A stretch of 64,000 nt of DNA from Candidatus Dependentiae bacterium (GCA_018266175.1 JAFEAY010000028.1:57716-121715), one strand, 5' to 3'. Shown: positions 42,143 to 51,948, counted from the stretch's first letter. The notes: generated by a model not told the origin, from the sequence alone. Numbers and translations are program-made.

Positions 42143-43630
42143 TTAATTTTTTTCTAGATGATCAAAAATGTTTTTAAATTGATGATGCGTACGATTTTGT
42201 ATCAAATTATTCGTTACTCGAGCAATATGTTCCATGATAAGACCTTGGTGTTTAAGTACTGTGTCTCTCATGGATGCGTAGAGTTGATTAAATTCTTCAA
42301 CTGAATAATTTGGCTTGAATGTTGAAAAGTTGAGTTGATTTGGGAAGTAGATGATAGTTGGAACCGAGGCGTCGTTTGGATCATAAAAAACTGAGACTTC
42401 ATCACCAATTGAGCTATAGTTGATTACTGGAAATTTGTATCCATTATCATGAGCATAACGTTCTACGCCGTGCAACGGGTGATATTTATTGCCAACATTT
42501 GCACTGTTTGAGCCGTCGCATACAATGTACAAATTTATTGATCGTCGCAAAAGTGGGGGAAACGGCAAATTAAAATCGCAACCAGCATCGATTAAGGTCA
42601 AGTAATCTTTGGATGCATAAGAAATTCCAGACATATTTTTTGCAAAATTATGAATCTTTGGTGGAGAGACTTGGAGGTCCATAAATTCATCGAATAAAAA
42701 GCTAATAATATTTTTGAATTCGTCTCTTTGATCTTTATTATCAAAGAGCGGCGCAAGGCGAGAAAGAATTGCTCTGATGATTTCCTTAACATTTGCAGCA
42801 TATGCTGAGCTTGATATTCCAATCATGAACCCGAGTGATTGCTCTGGATAATCTTCATAGCTTACGCCATCTTTAAATCGATTTCCGAATGATTTTGTTG
42901 GAATCCAAACATGCTTATCAATGCTGCCACATTCAAAAGGGGTAAATTCAAACCACTCATATGGATTGCTGTGGTCTCGTACGGCAGTAAAAATAGGGAG
43001 TGGGTAACGGCCTGTTTTTATCAAGGGTGCAAGATCTGAAAAATATACTTGATGTCCAGATCCTGGAAGGTCGACAAGAAATTGATGAGTGACAATGCTG
43101 CCCCAAATGTCAGCAAGAGTCACCGGTTGTTTTCGCTTGATTTTAGTATAGATCATGGTGGCGATTGCTTTGATGTCATATGCCATGATGCCCTCATTAC
43201 TTGTAACGCGAGCGCGTAAAAAAGATTTCAAGTTAGAGAGTGAGCAATCGTGAGCAAGCCAGGAGGCCATAGTCCAGGTTGATCCTGATACTCCACCCAT
43301 GTAGTGCACTGCATCAAGAATTCCAGTCTGATCGAGTGCATCAAGAAGCCCAAGCGTGCAGACCATTGCTCGATGGCTGCCTCCGCTTCCTGCAATAGCC
43401 GTAAACGGAACATGTTGACTACTGATTCGCTTGCCCAAAAGCGAGCTTAATCTGTTTTTTGTTTTATCAAAACGCTGATAAAGCGCTTTAATTTCTTCGC
43501 CACATAGGCTTGATCCTTGCCGAACGGTAGCAGCAACTGGGGCCCTTTGTATTGATTGATCTAAGATAGTGCTCGCTTGAAGTCCGATGCTTGTGTAGAT
43601 AAAGAGCGTGGATAAGTAAAGAATTTTCAT
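42143..43630 (-). CDS. Exported cPLA2/lysophospholipase-like lipase (copy 2)
   Basis: 495 residues from ATG 43630 (GGGGG ribosome site upstream; the frame to 43654 lacks one). Signal peptide MKILYLSTLFIYTSIGLQA. The dyad regions are IAGSGGSHRAM near 85 (one Gly changed to Ser, His after it), MGGVSGSTWTMASWL near 115, YEWFEFTPFECGS near 223, and LTLIDAGCDFNLPFPPLLRR near 345. YEWFEFTPFE closely matches the eukaryotic lysophospholipase signature. The gene shares the layout and the VRQGSSL entry motif with copies 1 and 3. All catalytic positions appear present, so activity is likely. Confidence 0.87.
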   Translation of the reverse strand: MKILYLSTLFIYTSIGLQASTILDQSIQRAPVAATVRQGSSLCGEEIKALYQRFDKTKNRLSSLLGKRISSQHVPFTAIAGSGGSHRAMVCTLGLLDALDQTGILDAVHYMGGVSGSTWTMASWLAHDCSLSNLKSFLRARVTSNEGIMAYDIKAIATMIYTKIKRKQPVTLADIWGSIVTHQFLVDLPGSGHQVYFSDLAPLIKTGRYPLPIFTAVRDHSNPYEWFEFTPFECGSIDKHVWIPTKSFGNRFKDGVSYEDYPEQSLGFMIGISSSAYAANVKEIIRAILSRLAPLFDNKDQRDEFKNIISFLFDEFMDLQVSPPKIHNFAKNMSGISYASKDYLTLIDAGCDFNLPFPPLLRRSINLYIVCDGSNSANVGNKYHPLHGVERYAHDNGYKFPVINYSSIGDEVSVFYDPNDASVPTIIYFPNQLNFSTFKPNYSVEEFNQLYASMRDTVLKHQGLIMEHIARVTNNLIQNRTHHQFKNIFDHLEKN

Positions 43631-43693
43631 GATATCCCCCCGTGTGAAAATCAAGAGAGTATCGGTTTATCACCGATACTCTCTTGGAGAAAA

Positions 43694-45211
43694 TTACTCA
43701 GTCTGTTGGTTTATTTTTTTTAAGTTATTGATTGCAATGGTGATGCCACGACAAATCGTATCATAGGAAGATTCGACAGCATCTTTAGATGAGCGATAGA
43801 GTTGATTAAATTCATCATTGGTATAGCAGAACTTGAATGTTGAAAATTGTACTTTATTTGGAAAGTAAATAATGACGGGAACTTCTGGGTCTTCTTCATC
43901 ATAAAAAAGTGAGACTTTATCTGTTCCAACAGTGTTGTAATCAATTCGAGGAAACTTAAAGTTGTTGTCATTTGCATAGCGTTGCGCTTGACGTAGCGTA
44001 TTTTTTTGGTTGCTTACGGCTGTGTCTGATGCGTCGCAAACCAAATAGACGTTAACATTTCGTCTCAAGAGTGGAGCAAATCCAAGGTTGATATCAACGC
44101 CCGGGTCAAAAAAAGAAAGATATTCTTTATTTGCATGAAGAGTTCCCGCAATATTTTTCATGAAATTGAATACCGTTGGCGGTGGTACTTGTGTTTCGCC
44201 AACATCACTAAAAAGCCCCTGGAAGTTAACACATTTTTTGCTGAGCAGTAAATTAATGTTGTCAAAAAGAAGGCTTACAAGATCTTTAAAGTTAGCGGCA
44301 AATGCTGAACTGCTGAGTCCTAGAATGTAGCCTAGAGTTTGTTCAGGTCCTGTATCACTTGATAATCCTCGATCAAATTTTTTTCCAAAAGCGTATGAAG
44401 GTATCCAGCATGCAGATTTTTCACTTCCTATTTCAAATGGGGTGAATTCAAACCATTCATATGGTGTGGTTTCATCAAGAACTGCGGTGAAGAGTGGAAG
44501 TGGATACATTCCCGTTTGGATTTTTGATTTGAGAGATGAGAAGAGAACTTGGTGTCCTCCTCCTGCAAGACCTTTTAACAGAACTTCAGAAAGGATACAA
44601 CCCCATAGGTCAGATTGATTAATTGGTTGTCCGTGATTTATTTTGTTATAAAGTTGACTTGCAATATCTGTCCAGCTGAAATCTTGTAATGCTAAAAAGC
44701 CGAAGTCTTGGAGAGCTAAGTCTGTGGTTACTTGATTGCGCAAAAATTCCTTGAGCTCAGAGAGAGAGTATGGTTGTGCAAGCCATGAACCCATGCACCA
44801 ACCAGATCCAGAGACTGATGCCATATAAGTAGAAGCATCTAAGAAATTATATTTATTAAGTCCAATTAAAAAACCAAGCATGCTAATCATAGATCTGTAG
44901 CCGCCACCGCTTCCAACAATCCCAATCGTTGGCACTTCATTTTCATGAATGGATTGATTGAGTTCAGATTCTAGTTTTTCTTGTGCTCGGTGCAATCTGA
45001 GTTTTACGATAGCTTTCTCATCATTACATAAATCAATCCCTTGTCTTACCGATACGGTCATACCGATACTTGATTTTTGAAGAGTATCGCTTTTCTTTAC
45101 CGTATGTTCATGATTTTGGTCATGATTTGCAGAAAGATTGAGCAGGGTAATCGAAAACGTTAGAAATAATAAACGTGCATGTTTGTACAAAAAATGATGA
45201 CCAAAATTCAT
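43694..45211 (-). CDS. Exported cPLA2/lysophospholipase-like lipase (copy 3)
   Basis: 505 residues from ATG 45211 (AAGGA 6 nt upstream; the ATG at 45217 touches that site). Signal peptide (LLFLTFSITLLNLSAN). The catalytic elements are IVGSGGGYRSM near 95, MASVSGSGWCMGSWL near 125, YEWFEFTPFEIGSE near 240, and YLSFFDPGVDINLGFAPLLRR near 355. It keeps the complete SGGGYR loop, closest of the three to the eukaryotic consensus. Last residues KKINQQTE. Upstream gene of the tandem set on this strand, so probably the promoter-proximal one. Confidence 0.87.
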   Translation of the reverse strand: MNFGHHFLYKHARLLFLTFSITLLNLSANHDQNHEHTVKKSDTLQKSSIGMTVSVRQGIDLCNDEKAIVKLRLHRAQEKLESELNQSIHENEVPTIGIVGSGGGYRSMISMLGFLIGLNKYNFLDASTYMASVSGSGWCMGSWLAQPYSLSELKEFLRNQVTTDLALQDFGFLALQDFSWTDIASQLYNKINHGQPINQSDLWGCILSEVLLKGLAGGGHQVLFSSLKSKIQTGMYPLPLFTAVLDETTPYEWFEFTPFEIGSEKSACWIPSYAFGKKFDRGLSSDTGPEQTLGYILGLSSSAFAANFKDLVSLLFDNINLLLSKKCVNFQGLFSDVGETQVPPPTVFNFMKNIAGTLHANKEYLSFFDPGVDINLGFAPLLRRNVNVYLVCDASDTAVSNQKNTLRQAQRYANDNNFKFPRIDYNTVGTDKVSLFYDEEDPEVPVIIYFPNKVQFSTFKFCYTNDEFNQLYRSSKDAVESSYDTICRGITIAINNLKKINQQTE

Positions 45212-45671
45212 AAGCATTCCTTCACTCAAAACCGGACATATACACTCTTGAGAAAGCATAGGAAGATGCTTGATTGTTTTACAAGAATTGAAAAAATTTT
45301 GATTAAAAAGGGGTCCGTATATCTTGTGGCCTGGTTTATTGACCTTGAAGGAAAGAAGCCGTACGTTAGAAAAAGTAATTTATTACAGTAAGTAATGAGA
45401 GGAGAGTCTTTTTGTTGAGGAATATTCTTGCTTAAAGTGAGTAATTGAGCATAAGCGAGATGTTTGTGCGTTATGTTGTACTTACGTGTAACGCCTCCGT
45501 TCATATTTTTTTGCAACACTTGATTCTTCAAGATGTTTTTGCAACGATTGTTACCATAGGTTTGGAGAAGAAGGAAGAGAGAGCCGACAGAGTTTACAAA
45601 AAATCCAAACTTAAAAAAGAAGTTGATGAGTTAAGGTTTTGGTGTAAAACAACGGCCAGAAAGAGGGTATA
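45212..45671. other. 460-bp intergenic region between divergent genes
   Basis: It should contain the promoters of the lipase cluster (minus) and of the 45672 gene (+). TTGATG and TAAAAC with 16-bp spacing at 45623-45650 are a weak + candidate. A doubtful 70-codon ORF occupies its right part. I see no RNA gene or strong hairpin. Confidence 0.4.
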
Positions 45672-45672
45672 A
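45460..45672 (+). CDS. Doubtful small ORF overlapping the next start
   Basis: 70 codons from ATG 45460. Its TAA overlaps the ATG at 45672 (TAATG), which favours translational coupling. The N-terminal half is hydrophobic and the C-terminal half is charged (LEKKEERADRVYKKSK). Ribosome site weak, codon use unlike neighbours, no family; it may be leader sequence only. Confidence 0.2.
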   Translation: MFVRYVVLTCNASVHIFLQHLILQDVFATIVTIGLEKKEERADRVYKKSKLKKEVDELRFWCKTTARKRV

Positions 45673-47381
45673 TGAAGAGACTAAGATCGCTGGGCAATTC
45701 TGTATTGCTGATAGCTTCGGTTATGTTTTTGAGTGTTGTTCCGGATGCTTCTGGAACAATTAATTTTCATAATCGTAGTTCAATGATTGCAATGAAGGCA
45801 TCGAATTCAGTGCTTAAAGTGAGGACTGCATCTCAGGTAACCGGATGGAACCTCGAGTCAATTGTCAGGGACTTTGGCAATAATGCTTCTACGAGTTGGG
45901 TTGAAACCTATACCAATAACGTTGTGGTGAGTACAGCTGGCGGCGCAGCTCGAACCAATCTTTTGTACGCAACCAGTAATGCTGTCAATGCAGGCACGGG
46001 CGGAAGCAGCGCGCTTGCCATCGCAACCAGTAACGCGTTGCTTTATTTGATCAAGAATGAAAGTAATGCAAACTTAAGGATGTTTAAAAATAACAGTAGT
46101 GCGCTTTTGTATTGTTGTAAGAACAACAGTAATGCGCTTTTGAGATTATTTGCAAATAACAGTAATGCAATTGTTGGTGGTGGAGCAACAAGCACGCTTG
46201 CAAGAACAACCAGTAACGCGCTACTTTTCTTAGTTAAGAATGAAAGTAATTCGAACTTGAGAATGTTTGCAAGCAATAGTAATGCATTACTCTATTGCTG
46301 TAAAAATAATAGTAATGCGATTTTAAGATTATTTGCGAATAATAGTAACGCACTGCTTTCCTGTTGCAAAAATAGTAGCAACAGCACCTTGCGCTTCTTT
46401 ACCAATAATAGTAATGCGATTACGTTAGTTAATAATATTGTTCAAACTGGTGGTGGAAACCTTGTCATTCCTGGTCCAACATATACCATGACTCGACAAG
46501 TTGTTGCTTCTGTTGATAGCACTGTTTCTGTAACAGGAAATACAACGCTTGATGGTAATGGTCATGTGTTTGACTTTACAAAACAGGCTGGAAATTTCTC
46601 AGTTGCTGCAGGTAAGCATCTTGTGTTTACCGATGTGGTTTTGAGAAATTATTCTGAAGGAGCAATATCTCTTGGAGCTGGCGCTACAGTTACCTTTGGC
46701 CAAGGAACGTGCATTGAGCTTGAGGATATGCAAAGTCTTGCATCGAATATGACATTCTCTGGTAATGCAGTTGTTCAGGGCTTTGGTAATAAAATAATGA
46801 TGAATAACTCGGTGATTTCAGTAAACCCTGGTGGTCGCTTGACACTTCAAGACATTTTTATCGAAGGCTTAAAGCAATTTAATATTAGAGCTCAAGGTAA
46901 CACAGCTTCGGTTAAATTCAAGAACGCAATACTCTGCCTTTCTCATGATTACTCATTTACATCAGGACGTATCCTTTTTGAAATGGATGTTCATATGGTT
47001 GGAACCAATACATTTGGTTATCGCCCAACCAACGTGAATTCTAAGATTTTGCCTTGTTCCAAGCTTCTTCTTGATACCGGCTTAACAATCAGTTATGCAC
47101 CAGTTGCAGCAAATAGGGACTTGCTTGGTATGGCTGATCGTTCATCGGTTCTCTACTTAAATGGTTGTACGGTCAGATCAACGACTACGGGTATGCGTCT
47201 AACAAATGGAACATTGATTGTGGATCATAAAAACCAGTTCTTTAATACTGGAGCAACAAGTCCTTCACAAGCAATTGCATTTGGTAACGGAACAGCAGCT
47301 AATGACTTAGGTATAGAAATAATGCCTGGTGGTAGAATTCAGTTGCAATCGGGTCAGTTGGCGTATCAAAATACCAACTAA
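45672..47381 (+). CDS. Exported 11-residue-repeat / beta-helix-like protein
   Basis: 569 residues. Signal peptide (VLLIASVMFLSVVPDASG). Residues about 105-255 are 11-residue repeats of the form SNALL(R/Y)xxxNN (SNALLRLFANN, SNALLYCCKNN), in two blocks separated by GGGATSTLARTT; several repeats carry a CC pair. Residues about 265-569 look like a right-handed beta-helix or polymorphic-membrane-type passenger (TTLDGNGHVFDF, GKHLVFTDVVLRNY, GGRLTLQDIFIEGL). The same repeat and the same passenger style appear in the gene at 62136. No membrane-inserting barrel is seen at the C-terminus. Co-directional with the 47403 gene, 21 bp apart. Function unknown; a surface fibre or adhesin is inference. Confidence 0.8.
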   Translation: MKRLRSLGNSVLLIASVMFLSVVPDASGTINFHNRSSMIAMKASNSVLKVRTASQVTGWNLESIVRDFGNNASTSWVETYTNNVVVSTAGGAARTNLLYATSNAVNAGTGGSSALAIATSNALLYLIKNESNANLRMFKNNSSALLYCCKNNSNALLRLFANNSNAIVGGGATSTLARTTSNALLFLVKNESNSNLRMFASNSNALLYCCKNNSNAILRLFANNSNALLSCCKNSSNSTLRFFTNNSNAITLVNNIVQTGGGNLVIPGPTYTMTRQVVASVDSTVSVTGNTTLDGNGHVFDFTKQAGNFSVAAGKHLVFTDVVLRNYSEGAISLGAGATVTFGQGTCIELEDMQSLASNMTFSGNAVVQGFGNKIMMNNSVISVNPGGRLTLQDIFIEGLKQFNIRAQGNTASVKFKNAILCLSHDYSFTSGRILFEMDVHMVGTNTFGYRPTNVNSKILPCSKLLLDTGLTISYAPVAANRDLLGMADRSSVLYLNGCTVRSTTTGMRLTNGTLIVDHKNQFFNTGATSPSQAIAFGNGTAANDLGIEIMPGGRIQLQSGQLAYQNTN

Positions 47382-47402
47382 TTAAAGAAGGACACAAATA
47401 CA

Positions 47403-49556
47403 ATGAATTTAAATATTATTCAAAGAGCTGGGGCGTTTGCCCTTGCTCTTTCCCTCTTGGGGCAAGCAGCTCAAGCTACAAGTCTTGATGGTACGTCATC
47501 AATTGCTTTTCAAAATAATCACTATGTTCTCCATAATGGAGATATTGTGAAGGGTTTTGCTCGATTGAATAAAGGATTTACTATTTTAGCTGGCGAAACA
47601 GCAACATTTGATACTTTAATATCTGTTTCGGGTGATATTGATTTGCGAACAACAGGTCAACTTCAATTAATTGGAGATCTTCAATTTGATGCAGCTGTTA
47701 CACTGACTCGAGTAGGGTATATCAAAGGCCGAGGTCATGTAATTAATCTGCAGGGAGATCTGTCGATTCCAGCTTCAGGTGTTTTGTGTATAACAGGTGA
47801 TACGATTATTGATGGTGGTGGCCATGTTCTCACACTTGCAGAACATGCGCAAATACTTGTTGATAATAATGTCACACTGACTTTGCGTAACATGACTGTT
47901 CAGAATACTCGTAATGATTCACTTTTTCCTTGGATTAAATTGCGTGCGACCACCAGCAAACTTGCATTTGATGATGTTAGGTTTGCTATGAATAACGATT
48001 TTGATTGGAAACAAGGTCAACTTTATATTCATAATGATGTTGTGGTAACCGGTTCTCATGCATTTATCTATCATGCAACACAGCCAAGTTTTATTGCTCC
48101 TGGAAGTACCTGGTTTTTTGATATGAATACTAATTTTTCATTCGCGCCAGTTGGAACTACAACAGAAAATTTAATTAAACTTCAATCATTAAGTTCTGCA
48201 TTTCAAATGTGCGGATGTTGTATGCGGATTCCTAATGGATCAATTGAATTTGAAACGGGTAAGCTCATCTTAGAAGATGAAGTTCGTGTGCACCGTTATG
48301 CAACGCAGGATCTTTCAGCGCTTTCAGCTTTGACGAGCGTTGATTATGGAAATACTTCCACCGTTAATGCAATTGCATGGCACCCAAATGCTAAAGTTGT
48401 AGCTCTTGGTGGAATAGCCGCGGTAAATGGAGCTGGTGGGTTTGCAAATACCGACGAAATTCGCCTTTATAGTTTTAATGGTTCAACATTAACAGCGCTT
48501 ACCAGCCAAGGATATGGAACACGAGCAATAGCGCTTGACTGGAGTTTTGATGGTAAGTTTTTGGCTGTAGGTGGAGCTGGTCCAACCAATGGAGCAGGTG
48601 GTTTTGCAAATACCGATGAGTTACGCATATACAGTTTTAATGGTTCAACGTTGACAGCTCTAACGAGTAAAGATTATGGCTCTGAAATACAGGTGCTGAG
48701 CTGGAGTCCTGATGGCAAATATCTTGCTGTTGGAGGAAGTGGACCAGTTAACGGAGCTGGTGGATTTTCGAATAATCATGAATTACGGATATACAGTTTC
48801 AATGGCTCTACACTAACAGCTTTAACAAGCAAGGATTATGGAATACAGGTTCGAGGCCTTGCTTGGCATCCAAGTGGACAGTTTATTGTCATAGGTGGAG
48901 CTGGTCCTGTGTATGAAGCTGGAGGATTTGAAAATAGCGATGAGATCCGTCTTTATAGCTTTAATGGTTCAACTCTTACTTCTTTAATAAGTAAAAATTA
49001 CGGAACAGATATTGCTTGTTTTGAATGGAGCCCTGATGGAACTGTTCTAGCCGTTGGGGGAAGTTCTCCTACTGATGATTCTACAGAGTGGATTGCAAGA
49101 AAGGCAAGAGGATTTGATGACACCAATGAATTGCGTTTATATTCATTTGATGGTTCGACACTTACATCTCTTGTAAGTAAAGATTACGGTAGCTGGGTAA
49201 ATGCTCTTGCCTGGAATCCTGCAGGGCGCTTGCTTGCAATTACCGGACACAAGGCTGTAATGGATGCTGGTGGATTTGATAATGAATATGAAACACGAAT
49301 TTATACATTTAATGGAACCGATCTAACAGCAACTACAAGCCATAAGTATGGTGTTGATGGATTTGCAATTAAATGGGATCCAACTGGAAAGACCCTTCTG
49401 GTTGCGGGTTCAACACCGTACGTTGGTGCTGGTGATTTCAATAATACTCATGAGGTTCGTTTGTATCAAGCTGAGCTTTATAACAGCCATTCACCTGCTC
49501 GCTATAGTAGCGGAACACGATATGGAAAGATCTGCTCTGGTGGTGGTACTATCTAA
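47403..49556 (+). CDS. Exported beta-helix plus seven-bladed propeller protein
   Basis: 717 residues; AAGGA lies 11 bp before ATG 47403. Signal peptide (FALALSLLGQAAQA). Residues about 35-310 repeat strand-turn units similar to the 45672 passenger (DTIIDGGGHVLTL, NVTLTLRNMTVQN). Residues about 312-690 hold seven repeats of about 55 residues, each with a WD40-like core (AIAWHPNAKVVALGG, VLSWSPDGKYLAVGG, ALAWNPAGRLLAITG) and a conserved loop GAGGFxNxxELRIYSFNG. Seven copies imply one closed propeller. The blades are similar enough to suggest recent internal amplification. Likely the second gene of an operon with 45672; terminator at 49580-49615. Confidence 0.82.
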   Translation: MNLNIIQRAGAFALALSLLGQAAQATSLDGTSSIAFQNNHYVLHNGDIVKGFARLNKGFTILAGETATFDTLISVSGDIDLRTTGQLQLIGDLQFDAAVTLTRVGYIKGRGHVINLQGDLSIPASGVLCITGDTIIDGGGHVLTLAEHAQILVDNNVTLTLRNMTVQNTRNDSLFPWIKLRATTSKLAFDDVRFAMNNDFDWKQGQLYIHNDVVVTGSHAFIYHATQPSFIAPGSTWFFDMNTNFSFAPVGTTTENLIKLQSLSSAFQMCGCCMRIPNGSIEFETGKLILEDEVRVHRYATQDLSALSALTSVDYGNTSTVNAIAWHPNAKVVALGGIAAVNGAGGFANTDEIRLYSFNGSTLTALTSQGYGTRAIALDWSFDGKFLAVGGAGPTNGAGGFANTDELRIYSFNGSTLTALTSKDYGSEIQVLSWSPDGKYLAVGGSGPVNGAGGFSNNHELRIYSFNGSTLTALTSKDYGIQVRGLAWHPSGQFIVIGGAGPVYEAGGFENSDEIRLYSFNGSTLTSLISKNYGTDIACFEWSPDGTVLAVGGSSPTDDSTEWIARKARGFDDTNELRLYSFDGSTLTSLVSKDYGSWVNALAWNPAGRLLAITGHKAVMDAGGFDNEYETRIYTFNGTDLTATTSHKYGVDGFAIKWDPTGKTLLVAGSTPYVGAGDFNNTHEVRLYQAELYNSHSPARYSSGTRYGKICSGGGTI

Positions 49557-49579
49557 GAAATAATTTAGATTAAGTTATC

Positions 49580-49615
49580 AAAGGGCGTTTGTTGAGCAAT
49601 AAACAAACGCCCTTT
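49580..49615. terminator. Bidirectional terminator between convergent genes
   Basis: AAAGGGCGTTTGTT (49580-49593) and AACAAACGCCCTTT (49602-49615), perfect 14-bp stem, 8-nt loop, A-rich and T-rich flanks. Serves the 47403 gene and the convergent 49621 gene. Confidence 0.85.
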
Positions 49616-49620
49616 ACTTA

Positions 49621-50097
49621 TTACACCGACGTAAGGTCTTTTTCAAGCATAATCAATAGGTCATTAAAATCGGCATGGTATTCAAAGCCAAGTTTAGTAT
49701 ATAACGCTCTGGCTTGGGTATTTGCATGGTCAACGAGTAGCGATATTTTCTTAACGTCAAATGAACGCATGAGCTTAAAGAGATATTCAAGCATGCGTGT
49801 TGCATGACCTTGACGCCGATAAGCTGGATAGGTTTCAAGCTCAATTACAAAGCAGGAGTTCTGCATTTTTTTGTTAAATCTAAATAAACAGAATCCAATT
49901 TGATTATCGGTTCGGTTCTTAAGAAGCGCATAAAAGTAGTGGTCTTTACCAAATTCAATTTTTGAAATCTCAAGCTTTGTGTCTGACTCTGAGAAGTAAG
50001 TTGTATGAGTTGGGCCTCCATTCAAATAGGACGGTAGCATACAAATAAGAAAAAATAGAGAAAAGAGTAATTTTTGAGCAAAATATTGTTTTATCAT
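49621..50097 (-). CDS. GNAT-family acetyltransferase with signal peptide
   Basis: 158 residues from ATG 50097 (GGTGGGGG upstream). A hydrophobic N-terminus (LLFSLFFLICMLPSYLNGG) looks like a cleavable signal. The GNAT fold follows: strand FVIELETYPAYRRQGHATRM near residue 95 carries the acetyl-CoA loop (R-R-Q-G-H-A), then LLVDHANTQARALYTKLGFE, the usual motif B. Acetyl-CoA is not expected outside the cytoplasm, so either the N-terminus is an uncleaved anchor or the enzyme works in a host compartment. The acceptor is unknown. Confidence 0.8.
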   Translation of the reverse strand: MIKQYFAQKLLFSLFFLICMLPSYLNGGPTHTTYFSESDTKLEISKIEFGKDHYFYALLKNRTDNQIGFCLFRFNKKMQNSCFVIELETYPAYRRQGHATRMLEYLFKLMRSFDVKKISLLVDHANTQARALYTKLGFEYHADFNDLLIMLEKDLTSV

Positions 50098-50247
50098 TAT
50101 AACCCCCACCTTCTAAACGAATAAATAGCAATTATTTAACTGTAAATTATTTATCATACTAACTCATATATTCAATTTGTCAAATAATCCTGTTTTTTAT
50201 CTAAAAAATAAGGGCTTGTTCAATCCATTGATTGGACTACTCAGCGT

Positions 50248-50276
50248 TTGTTCTGCTCGCGTTAATATGATAAAAT
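50248..50276 (+). promoter_or_regulatory. Promoter of the 50341 gene
   Basis: TTGTTC (50248-50253), 17 bp, TAAAAT (50271-50276). One of the best matches in the window; leader about 58 nt. Confidence 0.6.
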
Positions 50277-50340
50277 AGAAATAATTAATGAGAAATAGTG
50301 TTAATTTTCTCAATGAAAGCTTTTATGGGGGTTATAAATC

Positions 50341-51948
50341 ATGAAGCAATTTTATTCGCGCGGCTTTGCGTATTTTCGTGCTATTTCCTTAGTTTTATTG
50401 GCTTGCTTTTCGTTGCAGCTTTCGGGCCCAGTGGTCTATGCGGTGCAATCTGATGAACTTGATTATAGTTCTTCAGAAGATGATTTTTGCGTTATAGATA
50501 ACGATTCTGACTCAGATTCTAGGTCAGGCTCTGATTTAGATGATGACTCCAGCTATGACTCAGATTATGATTCTGATGATGACTTTGTTCCTCAGAATAG
50601 AAGACAGAGTTTTATGGGCTCAGAACGAACTTTCTTGTGGTGGGTTAAAGTTTCCCTTTTGCTTATGCTGTGCCTTTCAGGCATCTATCTCCCGGTTGCG
50701 CAAGCGGTAAGTGTTAGTGACGTTAACCAGGCGTCATACGATGTTTGTCATCCTCAAAAAAATGGTATGCAACTTTGTTTTAAGCTTCCACGTGAGTATC
50801 TTTCAGTAGACCCTATTGATCAGTGTTATCGACACATCAATACAACCGTTCCACATAGAGGAGCCCCGGTTGATGAAGGTTATTCGATAAGTGAGAAAGC
50901 TTTAACTGGAAACTCTATCCAGGCTTGTCTATTTAAAGAAAATAACCCTCATGGACCATTCATTTGTTTGACAGCGTCACTTGATGGTCGTACGAGTAAG
51001 AGTTACAACCAGCAAGATGATGGATCGTTTGTAGACCAAGCATCTTCATCGTTTAGGCTTCCAGGATGGAATAGTCTGTGTAAATTATCTTCAAGATACT
51101 GCGATTCAACAATAACAACTGAAATTGCACAAGAAATCCTTGCCCAAGGACCGCAAACGAGCTGTGCGCTGACGCTTGTGAATTTTGCAGATAGCTCAGC
51201 TTTGCGTAAAGAAGTTGGGAACCTTGCAATTATTCTTCAGCTATCGAATCCTCACTGTATTGATTTTTCACAACAATCGACGTTCTGTGAACTTATTAAA
51301 ACAGCAAGCCAAAATCTTTTAAAGCTCACTGATAGCCAGATGAGAGCGCTTATTGCTCAAACCCTGGCGTATGTGAAATTACAAAGAAATATTGTGATTC
51401 AAACAGATGATGTTCAAGAAGAATCATTGCCTGTAGCGAACATTATCAGAGCTGCTATTATATCAAATAACTTGCTGCCTGAGTATCAAGAAAAACCTAT
51501 CGAAGATAAAAAGTCTAATTGTTTGCTTTCATGGTGCTCATTTCCTCAAGAAATTCCGCCTTTTCGAAATTGTACCTTGCTTGCTGTTGATACGGTTAAT
51601 AGCAATGTAAAACTTACTATTTCATCAGATGCAGTTAAACAAATTGAACGCTTGAATTTTCATGTAATAGCAGACTTATTAGCTGGTTTGGCTACTCAGC
51701 AACCTGCAGAGCTTGCTCGAGCCTTTGCAACCCTTGCAGCACTTGAAGTGCAAGGGAGACGTATAAACATTTATCCTGGAATGAAGCCGATTGATTCTAC
51801 ATCTGTTATTAAAAATAATGGTAAAAAGAATCCACTTGAAATTCCTCTTCTGGATGACGAGCATAGGGTTGCTACATTACTTGAGCTTCAAGAAGAGCAC
51901 GATGCAGTTTCTCAAGCTCTTGAGAAGAGTTATGCAAGTATTCAATGA
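50341..51948 (+). CDS. Exported protein with acidic Asp/Ser region, hypothetical
   Basis: 535 residues with GGGGGT before ATG 50341. Signal peptide (AISLVLLACFSLQLSG), an acidic low-complexity region (about 38-85; DSDSDSRSGSDLDDDSS), then a second hydrophobic segment (about 98-125; VSLLLMLCLSGIYLPVAQA) that ends like another signal-peptide cleavage site. The mature part has about fifteen Cys in spaced pairs (for example CHPQKNGMQLCF, SLCKLSSRYC), suggesting disulphides. The C-terminal part is helical (ADLLAGLATQQPAELARAF). No family recognised. A hairpin with T-run follows. Confidence 0.75.
   Translation: MKQFYSRGFAYFRAISLVLLACFSLQLSGPVVYAVQSDELDYSSSEDDFCVIDNDSDSDSRSGSDLDDDSSYDSDYDSDDDFVPQNRRQSFMGSERTFLWWVKVSLLLMLCLSGIYLPVAQAVSVSDVNQASYDVCHPQKNGMQLCFKLPREYLSVDPIDQCYRHINTTVPHRGAPVDEGYSISEKALTGNSIQACLFKENNPHGPFICLTASLDGRTSKSYNQQDDGSFVDQASSSFRLPGWNSLCKLSSRYCDSTITTEIAQEILAQGPQTSCALTLVNFADSSALRKEVGNLAIILQLSNPHCIDFSQQSTFCELIKTASQNLLKLTDSQMRALIAQTLAYVKLQRNIVIQTDDVQEESLPVANIIRAAIISNNLLPEYQEKPIEDKKSNCLLSWCSFPQEIPPFRNCTLLAVDTVNSNVKLTISSDAVKQIERLNFHVIADLLAGLATQQPAELARAFATLAALEVQGRRINIYPGMKPIDSTSVIKNNGKKNPLEIPLLDDEHRVATLLELQEEHDAVSQALEKSYASIQ

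Noticed and set aside
45223-45391. Short ORFs upstream of the lipase cluster
   Set aside because: No ribosome sites, no protein-like pattern, and they overlap the presumed promoter region.
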